Source: Ampullaceana balthica
Lineage: Eukaryota > Mollusca > Gastropoda > Lymnaeidae
Direction of reading: 5' to 3'
DNA: 64,000 nt
Assembly (NCBI GenBank): GCA_944989445.1
Contig: CALYLW010000166.1
Coordinates: 253,946-317,945, forward strand
Positions 1 through 11,024 of the stretch are shown piece by piece. The notes beneath the pieces were generated by a model. The model did not search any database and was not told the origin of the DNA. It saw nothing but the letters and a program-made list of their open reading frames with translations. Within the stretch, counting starts at the first letter, position 1. Each line of letters opens with the position of its first letter. Position numbers and translations under genes: made by a program.

Positions 1-340
1 AGTCAAACAGTTTCGATTTCTTATCCGTATCGACTACCCTGGCAAATATTTATACATTATACCGTTAGATGTGGTAATTACGGGGGTTCTCGGCATGAAC
101 AAACAAATAATAACAACAATCACTGTGATTGCAGTTTAAACATGCGTTATCAGATCAGTGGTTCTCAACCTTGAATGATTTATGACATGTATTCATTAAA
201 AATGTCCGCAGGGTGAATATTGCGAAGCCTGGCTTATAATGAAACCTTTACGATGAAATTATCTCGATGAAACATCACAGTAAAACGATGATTATAATTC
301 TTCGTCTTTGTGAAATCATTCCAAAACTGCATGGGCCAAC
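1..340. other. Unique AT-rich spacer with a lone hAT-like terminus
   Basis: No coding signal is seen. At 155-171 the motif CAGTGGTTCTCAACCTT resembles a hAT 5' terminal inverted repeat. No matching inverted end is found nearby, so at most it is a truncated element end. Sequence to 340 runs into the first tandem array. Confidence 0.5.
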
Positions 341-566
341 ATCATTAATCATACACTCACACAGGCGCATCATTAATCATACACTCACACAGGCGCATCA
401 TTAATCATACACTCACACAGGCGCATCATTAATCATACACTCACACAGGCGCATCATTAATCATACACTCACACAGGCGCATCATTAATCATACACTCAC
501 ACAGGCGCATCATTAATCATACACTCACACAGGCGCATCATTAATCATACACTCGCACAAACACAT
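341..566. repeat. 28-bp minisatellite, about 8 copies
   Basis: Units start at 341, 369, 397, 425 and so on with exact 28-bp spacing. Each contains ATCATTAATCATACACTCAC followed by ACAGGCGC. Copies are almost identical, and the last one (537-564) decays at its end. This is the first of four separate arrays in the window with a 28-bp period, and their units are unrelated. Confidence 0.95.
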
Positions 567-659
567 TATTTACACATCCACACATATTATACATTAATCA
601 CACATTCACACATGGTCATTTTTCCCACACTTATACTAATTAATTAATCTCACACGATA

Positions 660-1210
660 CCACATTCAACAATCATACACTCACGCACACACAATTCGTT
701 AGGCATACACTACCACACATTCATATACACATTAACATCATACACTCACGCACACAATTCGTTAGGCATACATACCACACATCATTTATATACACACATT
801 CAACAATCATACACTCACGCACACACAATTCGTTAGGCATACACTACCACACATTCATTTATCATATACACACATTCAACAATCATACACTCACGCACAC
901 ACAATTCGTTAGGCATACACTACCACACATTCATTTATCATATACACACATTCAACAATCATACACTCACGCACACACAATTCGTTAGGCATACACTACC
1001 ACACATTCATTTATCATATACACACATTCAACAATCATACACTCACGCACACACAATTCGTTAGGCATACACTACCACACATTCATAACACTTCAACATC
1101 ACACACGACAATTAGCATACACTACACACATTCATACAATCACTCAACACTCACGCACACACAATTCGTTAGGCATACACTACCACACATTCATTTATCT
1201 AACATCAACA
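660..1210. repeat. 76-bp minisatellite, degenerate at both edges
   Basis: The marker CAATTCGTTAGGCATACAC occurs at about 692, 755, 826, 902, 978, 1054 and 1162. The central copies are exactly 76 bp apart and the outer copies are shortened or mutated. Units also contain CACACATTCATTTATCATAT. The array shares the segment GCATACACTACCACACA with the next array, so the two are probably related by descent. Confidence 0.9.
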
Positions 1211-3222
1211 CACATCAAACAATAGCATACACTACCACACATTCATTTAGTCTATACACACACACAATCATACACTACAGTCTACACACAGACATTAAGC
1301 ATACACTACCACACATTCATAAGTCTCTAACACACAACAAAGACTAATTAAGCATGACACTACCACACATTCATAAGTCTCTAACACACAACAAAGACTA
1401 ATTAAGCATACACTACCACACACTCATAGGTCTAACAGTCTAACACACAACAGAGACTAATTAAGCATACACTACCACACATTCATAAGTCTCTAACACA
1501 CAACAAAGACTAATTAAGCATACACTACCACACACTCATAGGTCTAACAGTCTAACACACAACAAAGACTAATTAAGCATACACTACCACACACTCATAG
1601 GTCTAACAGTCTAACACACAACAAAGACTAATTAAGCATACACTACCACACACTCATAGGTCTAACAGTCTAACACACAGCAAAGACTAATTAAGCATAC
1701 ACTACCACACATTCATAAGTCTAACAGTCTAACACACAGCAAAGACTAATTAAGCATACACTACCACACACTCATAGGTCTAACAGTCTAACACACAGCA
1801 AAGACTAATTAAGCATACACTACCACACATTCATAAGTCTCTAACACACAACAAAGACTAATTAAAATACACTACCACACATTTATAAGTCTCTAACGCA
1901 CAACAAAGACTAATTAAGCATACACTACCACACATTCATAAGTCTCTAACACACAACAAAGACTAATTAAGCAGACACTACCACACGTTCATAAGTCTCT
2001 AACACACAACAAAGACTATTTAAGCATACACTATCACACACTCATAGGTCTAACAGTCTAACACACAACAAAGACTAATTAAGCATACACTAACACACAC
2101 TCATAGGTCTAACAGTCTAACACACAACAAAGACTAATTAAGCATACACTACCACACATTCATAAGTCTCTAACACACAACAAAGACTAATTAAGCATAC
2201 ACTACCACACATTCATAAGTCTCTAACACACAACAAAGACTAATTAAGCATACACTACCACACATTCATAAGTCTAACAGTCTAACACACAGCAAAGACT
2301 AATTAAGCATACACTACCACACACTCATAGGTCTAACAGTCTAACACACAGCAAAGACTAATTAAGCATACACTACCACACACTCATAGGTCTAACAGTC
2401 TAACACACAGCAAAGACTAATTAAGCATACACTACCACACACTCATAGGTCTAACAGTCTAACACACAGCAAAGACTAATTAAGCATACACTACCACACA
2501 CTCATAGGTCTAACAGTCTAACACACAGCAAAGACTAATTAAGCATACACTACCACACACTCATAGGTCTAGCAGTCTAACACACATCAAAGACTAATTA
2601 AGCATACACTACCACACACTCATAGGTCTAACAGTCTAACACACAGCAAAGACTAATTAAGCATACACTACCACACACTCATAGGTCTAACAGTCTAACA
2701 CACAGCAAAGACTAATTAAGCATACACTACCACACACTCATAGGTCTAACAGTCTAACACACAGCAAAGACTAATTAAGCATACACTACCACACACTCAT
2801 AGGTCTAACAGTCTAACACACAGCAAAGACTAATTAAGCATACACTACCACACACTCATAGGTCTAACAGTCTAACACACTGCAAAGACTAATTAAGCAT
2901 ACACTACCACACACTCATAGGTCTAACAGTCTAACACACAGCAAAGACTAATTAAGCATACACTACCACACACTCATAGGTCTAACAGTCTAACACACAG
3001 CAAAGACTAATTAAGCATACACTACCACACACTCATAGGTCTAACAGTCTAACACACAGCAAAGACTAATTAAGCATACACTACCACACACTCATAGGTC
3101 TAACAGTCTAACACACAGCAAAGACTAATTAAGCATACACTACCACACACTCATAGGTCTAACAGTCTAACACACAGCAAAGACTATTTAAGCATACAAT
3201 CACACACATTAATTAACTACAT
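1211..3222. repeat. 53/59-bp minisatellite, about 35 copies
   Basis: Every unit holds AAAGACTAATTAAGCATACA and CTACCACACA. Two length variants alternate: 53 bp (for example 2161 to 2214) with AAGTCTCTAACACAC, and 59 bp (for example 2644 to 2703) with GGTCTAACAGTCTAACACAC. They differ by a 6-bp internal duplication of a GTCTAA-like word. The left part mixes both forms, and the right part (about 2270-3180) is almost pure 59-bp. This pattern suggests recent homogenisation from the right side. Confidence 0.95.
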
Positions 3223-3529
3223 CATTTTACGAAATGGCTCAGTAGTTTTAAAGTCATGATATAAGTTTAATCAGAATTTCCTGATTGAAAAGCGCTGTCA
3301 TTCAACTCAGGTAGACACATGGGCGTAGGGAAAGGGGGGGGGGCAAGGGGGGCATTTGCGCTCCCCCTCCCCCCTAAATTTTAGAAACATGTCATAAAAA
3401 TGTCATACAGTTGTTAGAATAAAACTGAACTAAATTTCCTGAAAGTTTATTACATTGAAGACAGTTTACATTAATCAAACATAAAAAAGAATTATATCTG
3501 CAAGTATAACTGATTACATTACTGATTGT

Positions 3530-3850
3530 TCTAAATATTCCAGTTGTTTAACAATTTCAGTCACATTTTCAGCAAAAATCCGCAAGCTTTTATATTTATG
3601 GGTCCATCTAGTTTCGCATAGCAAAGGAACATTTGGAATTATTTTTCTTTGCTGATTACTTTCTGGGAAAAACACTATAATTGACTAAATTGTTCCTATT
3701 GTGTTTGGTACAGCATTCACATTATTTAAATCGTTCACAACAAGATTTAGTTTATGTGAACTGCAATGTACAAATGCTGCTTTTGGGTATTTTTTCGAAT
3801 TATTGCTTGGACCCCCCCTTCTTTACCTGCCATTGTAGAACATCCGTAGT
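3530..3850 (-). pseudogene. hAT transposase fragment, ZMYM1/DUF4371-like, broken
   Basis: Reading the reverse strand from about 3850 gives GQGYYGCSTMAGK, which matches the conserved block GYDGAxxMxG of ZMYM1-like hAT transposases. Further residues follow toward 3540 with several in-frame stops. The upstream (N-terminal) part would lie above 4146 but is interrupted by the SINE and the 52-bp array. The fragment cannot encode a working enzyme. The assignment rests on motif recognition, and no alignment was run. Confidence 0.65.
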
Positions 3851-3865
3851 ATCCTTGACCAACAA

Positions 3866-4146
3866 GGTGGCCGAGGACGCGGTGGTTGAGTGGCAGCGCA
3901 CTGGACTGTCGTACCGATGGTCACGGGTTCGAATCCGTGTGAAGGCAAGGGTTTGTTCCCGGGGCCTAGAGCGTTTTTGAGTCACCCCGCTCCGAATGGG
4001 TACCTAACACTACATGTAATGCGTGGAACCCACAAAGCCGTGGCCTGTGAATGCTGCATCACTTGCCAACAGATCATCTGTCATGGTCTGTGGACGCAAC
4101 TATCTTCTGCATAGAAGAAGCGTCTGTATAGATAAGATAAGATAAA
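3866..4146 (+). mobile_element. tRNA-derived SINE with GATAA tail
   Basis: The 5' part looks like a tRNA: an A box (TGGTTGAGTGG, 3883-3893) and a perfect B box (GGTTCGAATCC, 3926-3936) at the usual spacing. A non-tRNA body of about 170 bp follows. It ends in the short tandem tail GATAAGATAAGATAAAA (about 4131-4146). It sits inside the hAT transposase relic, so it inserted after that element. I could not identify a convincing target duplication. It is not a working tRNA gene, because no acceptor-stem pairing closes around the boxes. Confidence 0.8.
3883..3936 (+). promoter_or_regulatory. Internal RNA polymerase III promoter (A and B boxes) of the SINE
   Basis: The A box at 3883-3893 fits TRGYNNANNNG. 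The B box at 3926-3936 fits GGTTCGANTCC exactly. This is the standard type 2 pol III promoter inherited from a tRNA gene. Whether this copy is transcribed cannot be judged. Confidence 0.75.
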
Positions 4147-4244
4147 ATCAAACTTTTTATGTCCAGAGATACCTTCAAATATCGAATATAGGATATGAAT
4201 AAGTGTCAGCGACAATCAAAATAGAAATTAGTTGCTTCAGTTGT

Positions 4245-4608
4245 GTCTGGCTGTTGAACGTGTACTGTTGTGCTCAATGCCAATGATAAGTCAGATGTCT
4301 GGCTGTTGAACGTGTACTGTTGTCCTCAATGCCAATGATAAGTCAGATGTCTGGCTGTTGAACGTGTACTGTTGTCCTCAATGCCAATGATAAGTCAGAT
4401 GTCTGGCTGTTGAACGTGTACTGTTGTCCTCAATGCCAATGATAAGTCAGATGTCTGGCTGTTGAACGTGTACTGTTGTCCTCAATGCCAATGATAAGTC
4501 AGATGTCTGGCTGTTGAACGTGTACTGTTGTCCTCAATGCCAATGATAAGTCAGATGTCTGGCTGTTGAACGTGTACTGTTGTCCTCAATGCCAATGATA
4601 AGTCAGAT
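4245..4608. repeat. 52-bp minisatellite inside a hAT relic, 7 copies
   Basis: Units start with GTCTGGCTGTTGAACGTGTA at 4245, 4297, 4349 and so on, 52 bp apart and nearly identical. The array lies between the SINE and the N-terminal side of the hAT relic, so it is an expansion of internal transposon sequence. Confidence 0.95.
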
Positions 4609-5007
4609 GCTGCAGACGCCCCAAAATCTTCTAATAACGGCATTTCGAAATCCCGCGATTGCTCTACTTTTCGTGTTGTTTTTTTGAGCCTGTAAAAAAA
4701 TTCTGATATCCATCCTTGGTAATCCTGCAGTTTCTACACGTATATTATTTCACAGCAAAATTCAATTTTCTGGTGAAAAGTTAAGTTTTTTATTTATTAA
4801 ATGCATTAATATATGTTTTATTTTAGCTATTACAGCACTAAATTGTAATTTTTATTAATTTATAAGTCTTTTTTCAGCCATTATGCTATACTTAACTTGA
4901 GTTTAACTGAAAACTGAACCTGTATGGCATTGTCAGTAAAAAAAAATTTTTTTAAATGTTGCGCCCCCCCCCCTGGAAAAATTCCTAGCGACGCCCATGG
5001 GTATACA

Positions 5008-5640
5008 TTCGTGTGTTCAATGATCAGTTATACATTCACATAATCATTCAAGCAATGTGTCGGCAACGGAAAATAAATTGTACATTATTTTTAGTTCCTT
5101 GGAACATCCAACAAAAATATCCAACATGATTTTGTTGAAATGTTCAAGTATCGAGCAGTTCCTATGACGACTGTGCGCGTGGACGAGGCTCGTCCGGGTT
5201 CAGTACCGATGACTCTTGAGACAGGTGAAAACATGCCACTTCCTTCCAGTCCTAGTGTCAGAACAATCTGCTTTGCAAATATTTTCACGGGTCGCTCTCG
5301 GCTGTCAGTCAGCCCTGAGGTTTCAGCCCCGCGTTTACTGACCGCTGGTCAGGCAGAGGGCGAAACGTTAATCCGTTCTGGAAGGCAATCGAATAGAGAC
5401 AAGGGCTTCGTGTCAGATTTAAATGACGTCATGGTGACCCAACGAGGAATGGTGTTTTGCACCCCACCACCCCCCCCCCTTTTTTCCCCCCTAAAACCCT
5501 AATTTCCGAAATGCAAGACCGTGTACTGTGTTTTGACCAGTAATCTAATTAGATGAATAGTGGGACCTGGGACAGTTGATTCTAGGAAACGGTCACGGCT
5601 AAAGGTTTAACAACAATAAATGTTACTGTCACTTAACATC
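5008..5640. other. Unique spacer, no gene recognised
   Basis: Open frames of 65-120 aa exist on both strands (about 5091-5502), but neither has a recognisable domain and they overlap. A poly-C then poly-T run lies at about 5467-5490. A palindromic TGACGTCA octamer is at 5424-5431. Confidence 0.4.
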
Positions 5641-5916
5641 TGTGACTTTTTTCATATGACTTATCATTGACTTCTTTTTTTCCTTGTGACTTTTTTCATA
5701 TGACTTATCATTGACTTCTTTTTTTCCTTGTGACTTTTTTCATATGACTTATCATTGACTTCTTTTTTTCCTTGTGACTTTTTTCATATGACTTATCATT
5801 GACTTCTTTTTTTCCTTGTGACTTTTTTCATATGACTTATCATTGACTTCTTTTTTTCCTTGTGACTTTTTTCATATGACTTATCATTGACTTCTTTATT
5901 TCCTTGTGACTTTTTT
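5641..5916. repeat. 44-bp minisatellite, about 6 copies
   Basis: Copies start at 5641, 5685, 5729, 5773, 5817 and 5861 with TGTGACTTTTTTCATATGAC. The last copy diverges at ATTTCCTTGTGAC. A partial seventh copy runs into a T-rich stretch. Confidence 0.95.
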
Positions 5917-6008
5917 CCTTTAAGAAGAAAAACGACATGTTTCTATTTTCTGTGTCTTTTCCCTGTTGTTTTTGTTTGTTTTGTTGTTGTTGTTTTTTGC
6001 CTGTCACA

Positions 6009-6058
6009 GATATACACCGATATACACCGATATACACCGATATACACCGATATACATC
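6009..6058. repeat. 10-bp tandem repeat (GATATACACC), 5 copies
   Basis: Five head-to-tail copies of GATATACACC abut the hAT terminus at 6059. The last copy is ATACATC. The neighbouring 8 bp (TATACATC) would be the target duplication side of that element. Confidence 0.9.
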
Positions 6059-8156
6059 CAGTGGCGTAGCTAGGGTCATCTGCGCCCGGGGACATGACAC
6101 CAAGTCTGCGCCCCTTCTTGGACCGACATATTCCGAGGGCTCACTGAGCCCCCAAGAAAATTTTGAACTTTTACGGTTTATATGGGTTCATTTTCAAAGC
6201 ATCTGGTATTTATAATGAAATAGAACACAGACTAATAATTCTCAATACGATTGTTAACAATTTATTTGAAAAAATATATACTGTGCTAATTATAAATGAC
6301 TGGAATAGACATAGTCTACAACAAATTGATCCTCCTTGATTTGAATGTCGCTACCTCGTCAATCACGTTGTCACATTTAATATTCTCAGTGTTTCCCTTT
6401 CGATGCTAAGAAGTGCAAGATCACTTAGAAGATCTTGTCCCATTGAAGCACGTAAATAAGACTACATAAGATTCAGTTTGCTGAAGGACCGCTCACAGCT
6501 TGCAATTGAAACAGCAATTGTTAGAAGTATTTGCATTGAAATGCGCAGATTCGGAAATACGTCATCTCCATAAAACCAAGAAGATCCAAAGGAGTTTCCG
6601 GTAGAACTTCAATCCGTGTACTGAGCAGCATTTTGCTCCGATTTCTGTGCACAATTCGTGACCATTGACATCAATGTCGTAGAAATTTCCAAAATCTAAG
6701 CAATTTTGACGAAGTGTATCGACGGCGAGAAGAGTTTTGACGTCTAGTAAAAATCCACATTTGGTGTTTAGTTTTTTTAGACGTAAAACCGTATTGATAT
6801 CTCCTGTTGGAGTCTATCAATTACGCTGTTCATAACACGTGCAATTTCTTCTTCTGCAGAAAGTCCTGCATCTCTTGCTAATTCTCCTGGTATCATCTTA
6901 TGTCATCTAATCTTTCTGTCAACCTCGATTCCCCAAGTTGTGCATCTTGTTTTTCCATTGTCTACCGCAACCGGGCTCAAATTATTACAAATTTTGACAA
7001 TTTCTTGATCCAGCGATTCAAGATCAGATGCTGCTTCCTCGAAATTCATAGTAGGATCCTGCAACTGTTTCTGGACTCGATCAATTTTCCCAAGTATGAT
7101 GTTCCAGTAATGAAACAAAACTAGAAAGTTAAAGTTCAATATACCTGCCAGCAAAGTTTCTGCATCACTTCTGGTGTCAGGCGTCATAGTTGCATCTTCT
7201 GATAATTTTTTTAACAGCCCTACTAGTTCATCTAGTCCTTCATAAACAGCTTCTGATCGTGCACTCCAGCATGTTTCAGAATCCCTCTTCGCTGTCATTG
7301 GCACAACTCTTTTTAATTCTTCCCAACGAGTTGTTGAACGAGAGAAAAACAAATATACTTTCAACTGTTCTGTGATTTCTAGCACATATTCGCTGTTTAA
7401 GGCCGCGGATATATGCCCAGTAATTACTAATTACAGCAGCATTGTCATAACATTGTAACCGACAGTCGGCTATGTTATCAGCCTCCAGTTTCTCTACGAT
7501 AACTCTTTCAAGGCTTGCTGCTTCTTTGGAATGTATCTGAACAAAACCTAAAAATAAATCTTTGATGTTTACTTTTTTAGTTTGAAAAATCCACATCCAC
7601 AAATCTGATGACTTGAGAAAGCTGTTCCCGGTGTCCTAGATCGGGTCCTAGTCAAGTAAAATACCGTAGTACTTGTTTTTTTGCTGATTTCACTCAACAG
7701 CTGATTCCTTACAGTGGATTTAGTAGTTGGATAAACTCATTTTGGATTTCCGGTGATAAATAAGATACAGAACCTGGATTTTCTAGGGGATGTTGAATGA
7801 TTACAGAGAGAGAAAGTTTCCAAAAAATTTTATCCTCGCACCGTATGCAGATGTTCTTCATGGCCACGCAGTGCCAAATATTGTGAAACTAGAAACTTAA
7901 TACAGGTAAGTATTCTTTTCAAAATATCGCGCCAACGTTGTTTTTTCAATTGGATATGAGCTTGGACCTGGACACCAATTCCAGTTTTATCAATTATCCC
8001 CCACTAAGCTTCCTTCCACGTAGTAAAAACTCTGCGGTGGCCAAGACTGTTTTCATGAGACTGTAGTTTTTCTGGCTTTCTCCATTCGTTGAAACCATTT
8101 TCTAACTCAAATGAAGATCGTGAGTTTGAACTTGATGATGTAACGATGGTCGTAGA
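6059..8156 (-). mobile_element. hAT transposon, 3' end to transposase N-terminal region
   Basis: The terminus at 6059 reads CAGTGGCGTAGCTAGGG, a typical hAT TIR, and lies downstream of a reverse-strand transposase relic. The opposite TIR was not found. The sequence is interrupted at 8157 by a smaller hAT-like element, so the 5' end may lie beyond 9839 or be lost. A second lone copy of the same TIR type occurs at 18433. Confidence 0.7.
6270..8156 (-). pseudogene. hAT transposase pseudogene (TTF zinc finger, DUF4371, dimerisation domain)
   Basis: Three conserved parts are visible in order on the reverse strand. Near 8100-8000 is a TTF-type zinc-finger end (WRKPEKLQSHENSLGHRR, then TTWK). Near 7600-7280 is CYDNAAVISN, and near 7350-7230 is FSRSTTRWEELKR followed by SETCWSARSEAV. 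Near 6530-6380 is the C-terminal dimerisation block (ASCERSFSKLNLM, then YLRASMGQDLLSDLAL). These match ZMYM1-like hAT transposases. The frame is broken: stop codons fall at about 8004-8006 and 6462-6464, and the open stretches at 7276-7602 and 6903-7385 lie in different frames. In the living family the protein cuts and joins element DNA. This copy is dead. Confidence 0.85.
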
Positions 8157-9831
8157 CAGAGGCGTCACTGGGGTTGGTGTCACTCGGGGTGATAGCTCAT
8201 GGTGTCACCCGGGGTGGTAGCTCATGGTGTCACCCGGGGTGGTAGCTCATGGTGTCACCCGGGGTGGTAGCTCATGGTGTCACCCGGGGTGGTAGCTCAT
8301 GGTGTCACCCGGGGTGGTAGCTCATGGTGTCACCCGGGGTGGTAGCTCATGGTGTCACCCGGGGTGGTAGCTCATGGTGTCACCCGGGGTGGCAGCTCAT
8401 GGTGTCACCCGGGGTGGCAGCTCATGGTGTCACCCGGGGTGGCAGCTCATGGTGTCACCCGGGGTGGTAGCTCATGGTGTCACCCGGGGTGGCAGCTCAT
8501 GGTGTCACCCGGGGTGGCAGCTCATGGTGTCACCCGGGGTGGCAGCTCATGGTGTCACCCGGGGTGGCAGCTCATGGTGTCACCCGGGGTGGCAGCTCAT
8601 GGTGTCACCCGGGGTGGCAGCTCATGGTGTCACCCGGGGTGGCAGCTCATGGTGTCACCCGGGGTGGCAGCTCATGGTGTCACCCGGGGTGGTAGCTCAT
8701 GGTGTCACCCGGGGTGGTAGCTCATGGTGTCACCCGGGGTGGTAGCTCATGGTGTCACCCGGGGTGGTAGCTCATGGTGTCACCCGGGGTGGTAGCTCAT
8801 GGTGTCACCCGGGGTGGTAGCTCATGGTGTCACCCGGGGTGGTAGCTCATGGTGTCACCCGGGGTGGTAGCTCATGGTGTCACCCGGGGTGGTAGCTCAT
8901 GGTGTCACCCGGGGTGGTAGCTCATGGTGTCACCCGGGGTGGCAGCTCATGGTGTCACCCGGGGTGGCAGCTCATGGTGTCACCCGGGGTGGCAGCTCAT
9001 GGTGTCACCCGGGGTGTCAGCTCATGGTGTCACCCGGGGTGGCAGCTCATGGTGTCACCCGGGGTGGCAGCTCATGGTGTCACCCGGGGTGGCAGCTCAT
9101 GGTGTCACCCGGGGTGGTAGCTCATGGTGTCACCCTGGGGTGGTAGCTCATGGTGTCACCCGGGGTGGCAGCTCATGGTGTCACCCGGGGTGGCAGCTCA
9201 TGGTGTCACCCGGGGTGGTAGCTCATGGTGTCACCCGGGGTGGTAGCTCATGGTGTCACCCGGGGTGGTAGCTCATGGTGTCACCCGGGGTGGTAGCTCA
9301 TGGTGTCACCCGGGGTGGTAGCTCATGGTGTCACCCGGGGTGGCAGCTCATGGTGTAACCCGGGGTGGTAGCTCATGGTGTCACCCGGGGTGGCAGCTCA
9401 TGGTGTAACCCGGGGTGGCAGCTCATGGTGTCACCCGGGTTGGCAGCTCATGGTGTCACCCGGGGTGGCAGCTCATGGTGTCACCCGGGGTGGCAGCTCA
9501 TGGTGTCACCCGGGGTGGCAGCTCATGGTGTCACCCCTTCACGACTTAGCGCATAGACCTCCTCCGAGTCTTTCGGTGCCAAGTAACGGGAGCATACAGA
9601 GATTTATATTTTGGTGTCACCCTGGTGAGTTCTACACCCCTCGCATTCCCACTTAAAGTTTTCGCGTTTAACGTATTTCATTTTGTTGTTGTTGTTGTTG
9701 TTGTTTTTTTTCTAAGTGAAAAAAAAGTGTTGTCTCTCTCTTTTTTATATATATATAAAATCGTACACAGTAAAATTTTAGATTTTGGTGGGGCGGCCCG
9801 CCCCCACCGCATCCCCCTAGTGACGCCACTA
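8157..9831. mobile_element. Non-autonomous hAT-like element with expanded interior
   Basis: The left end is CAGAGGCGTCACTGGGG. The right end, reverse complemented, is TAGTGGCGTCACTAGGGG. The flanks GTCGTAGA (8149-8156) and GTCGTAGG (9832-9839) form a 7-of-8 target duplication. It inserted into the hAT transposase relic. Its interior is almost entirely a 25-bp array. The ends and 3' part (TACACAGTAAAATTTTAGAT) match the element at 28219-28824. No coding capacity is present. Confidence 0.8.
8187..9533. repeat. 25-bp minisatellite, about 54 copies
   Basis: Each unit contains AGCTCATGGTGTCACCCGGG. Occurrences run from 8194 to 9520, 25 bp apart, with one extra base near 9136. Copies differ mainly at one position (GGTAG or GGCAG), and the two states occur in runs, which suggests block-wise amplification. 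Since 25 is not a multiple of 3, all three forward frames read the same 25-residue peptide. The reading frames here are therefore a consequence of the period and not genes. Confidence 0.97.
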
Positions 9832-9839
9832 GTCGTAGG

Positions 9840-10428
9840 TGGTCCTAATGTTTCCTTTAGGATTTCGCCAACCCACATTCAGAAATAAAATTACGAAAAT
9901 TATCCGAAAAAGCCACAGCTCCATATATTGTGGTAAAACAAAAGAACCGCGCTCTCCCTCCCTTTTTTTTTCTTTTACCACTACCTGCGCCCCCACCCTA
10001 AAAGCAATTAACGAGCACCCGAACTGTGGTCCAATTTTTACCGGAAAATCACCCCCCCCCCGCCAGCCCCACACACCCACCAACACACTAATGTCTTGAA
10101 GATATTGGACACTTTCCCAGGCCTGTCTCCCCGATTCCATAACAGGTGATTATAAATTATGCCAGCCTCCAATAATGGTTAGAAGTTGTTATCATAGTCA
10201 CGTGCTGTAGAGCTGTGTCCAAACTTGTTTCGCCAACAGCGCACGGAGCGAAGAGGGGGGGGGCGTAACGGAAGGGCGAATGAAGATAGGAGCGATATAT
10301 TAACACATTTTAGAATTGACTCGTGGGTATAGAATAAATTAAAGTTTTAAGTTAATAGATATTTCATATGTTTCAGTATTGATAATTCGGCGATCAATAA
10401 TTAAAGGTGTGGAGAACTCGGTACAATA
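9840..10428. other. Spacer, possibly displaced 5' part of the hAT relic
   Basis: This follows the target duplication of the inserted element, so its left part should be the continuation of the hAT sequence ending at 8156. I could not recognise transposase residues in it. It contains poly-pyrimidine and poly-C runs (about 9961-9970 and 10052-10061) and a poly-G run near 10255. Confidence 0.4.
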
Positions 10429-10712
10429 GTGTAGAACAGTGGTCTCCAAACTACGGCCCGCGAGGCCCTCTCATAGTGTAGAACAGTGGTCTCCAAACTA
10501 CGGCCCGCGAGGCCCTCTCATAGTCTAGAACAGTGGTCTCCAAACTACGGCCCGCGAGGCCCTCTCATAGTCTAGAACAGTGGTCTCCAAACTACGGCCC
10601 GCGAGGCCCTCTCATAGTGTAGAACAGTGGTCTCTAAACTACGGCCCGCGAGGCCCTCTCATAGTGTAGAACAGTGGTCTCCAAACTACAGCCCGCGAGT
10701 CCCTCTCATCCG
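10429..10712. repeat. 47-bp tandem repeat of MITE end plus target site, 6 copies
   Basis: Units begin at 10429, 10476, 10523, 10570, 10617 and 10664. Each has the target-site word (GTGTAGAA or GTCTAGAA) followed by 39 bp of the element's 5' end through CCCTCTCATA. The sixth copy continues into the single-copy body (CCGGCCCCTGTAGACC). Confidence 0.95.
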
Positions 10713-10850
10713 GCCCCTGTAGACCTTATAATCTTTAAAAAAAGATACTATTTTTACCTGTAGTTTACCACAAAACTGTGAGTAGTCGGCCCCCAAACTG
10801 ATGTTTGACAGTTAATACGGCCCTCCGGCAGAAAAGTTTGGAGATCCCTG
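10437..10850. mobile_element. hAT-like MITE with amplified 5' end
   Basis: The element starts with CAGTGGTCTCCAAACTACGG and ends with AGTTTGGAGATCCCTG, inverted repeats of each other. The 8-bp target duplication GTGTAGAA is perfect at 10429-10436 and 10851-10858. The body matches the MITE at 60118-60332 (TTTACCACAAAACTGTG, GTTTGACAGTTAAT). The 5' end together with the target duplication is repeated in tandem, so the left boundary is present about six times. Confidence 0.9.
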
Positions 10851-11024
10851 GTGTAGAATTAAAAATCAATGGCACGCGTGTCAACTTGATAGCGAACATT
10901 TTATCATTCCATAATTCTATCTCTTTGTACCACCCTACCCTTCACTCCACATTTTAACCTCGTCTCGCGATTTTACAGACCCCCAAAGCCAAACCGCCTC
11001 TCCACCATCCGAATTCTTCTCCAT

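Larger units (their letters stand above)
3318..4999 (-). mobile_element. hAT-type DNA transposon relic with imperfect TIRs
   Basis: The left end reads CATGGGCGTAGGGAAA. The right end, on the reverse strand, reads CATGGGCGTCGCTAGGAA. The flanks carry a near-perfect 8-bp target duplication: GGTAGACA at 3310-3317 and GGTATACA at 5000-5007 (7 of 8). Inside is a decayed reverse-strand hAT transposase segment, a SINE inserted at 3866-4146, and a 52-bp tandem array at 4245-4608. An 8-bp duplication plus a hAT-like transposase fits the hAT superfamily. The element is dead and old, judging by stops and end divergence. Confidence 0.75.

Noticed and set aside
155..171. Complete hAT element at the left edge
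   Set aside because: Only one TIR-like end was found, with no inverted partner or target duplication.
341..3222. CRISPR array
   Set aside because: Units are contiguous tandem copies without unique spacers, there are no cas genes, and the context is eukaryotic.
3866..3960. Functional tRNA gene
   Set aside because: A and B boxes are present, but no acceptor stem closes, and the sequence continues into a SINE body with a GATAA tail.
8349..9656. Several frames of 63-123 codons as proteins
   Set aside because: They are frame copies of the 25-bp array inside a non-autonomous transposon.
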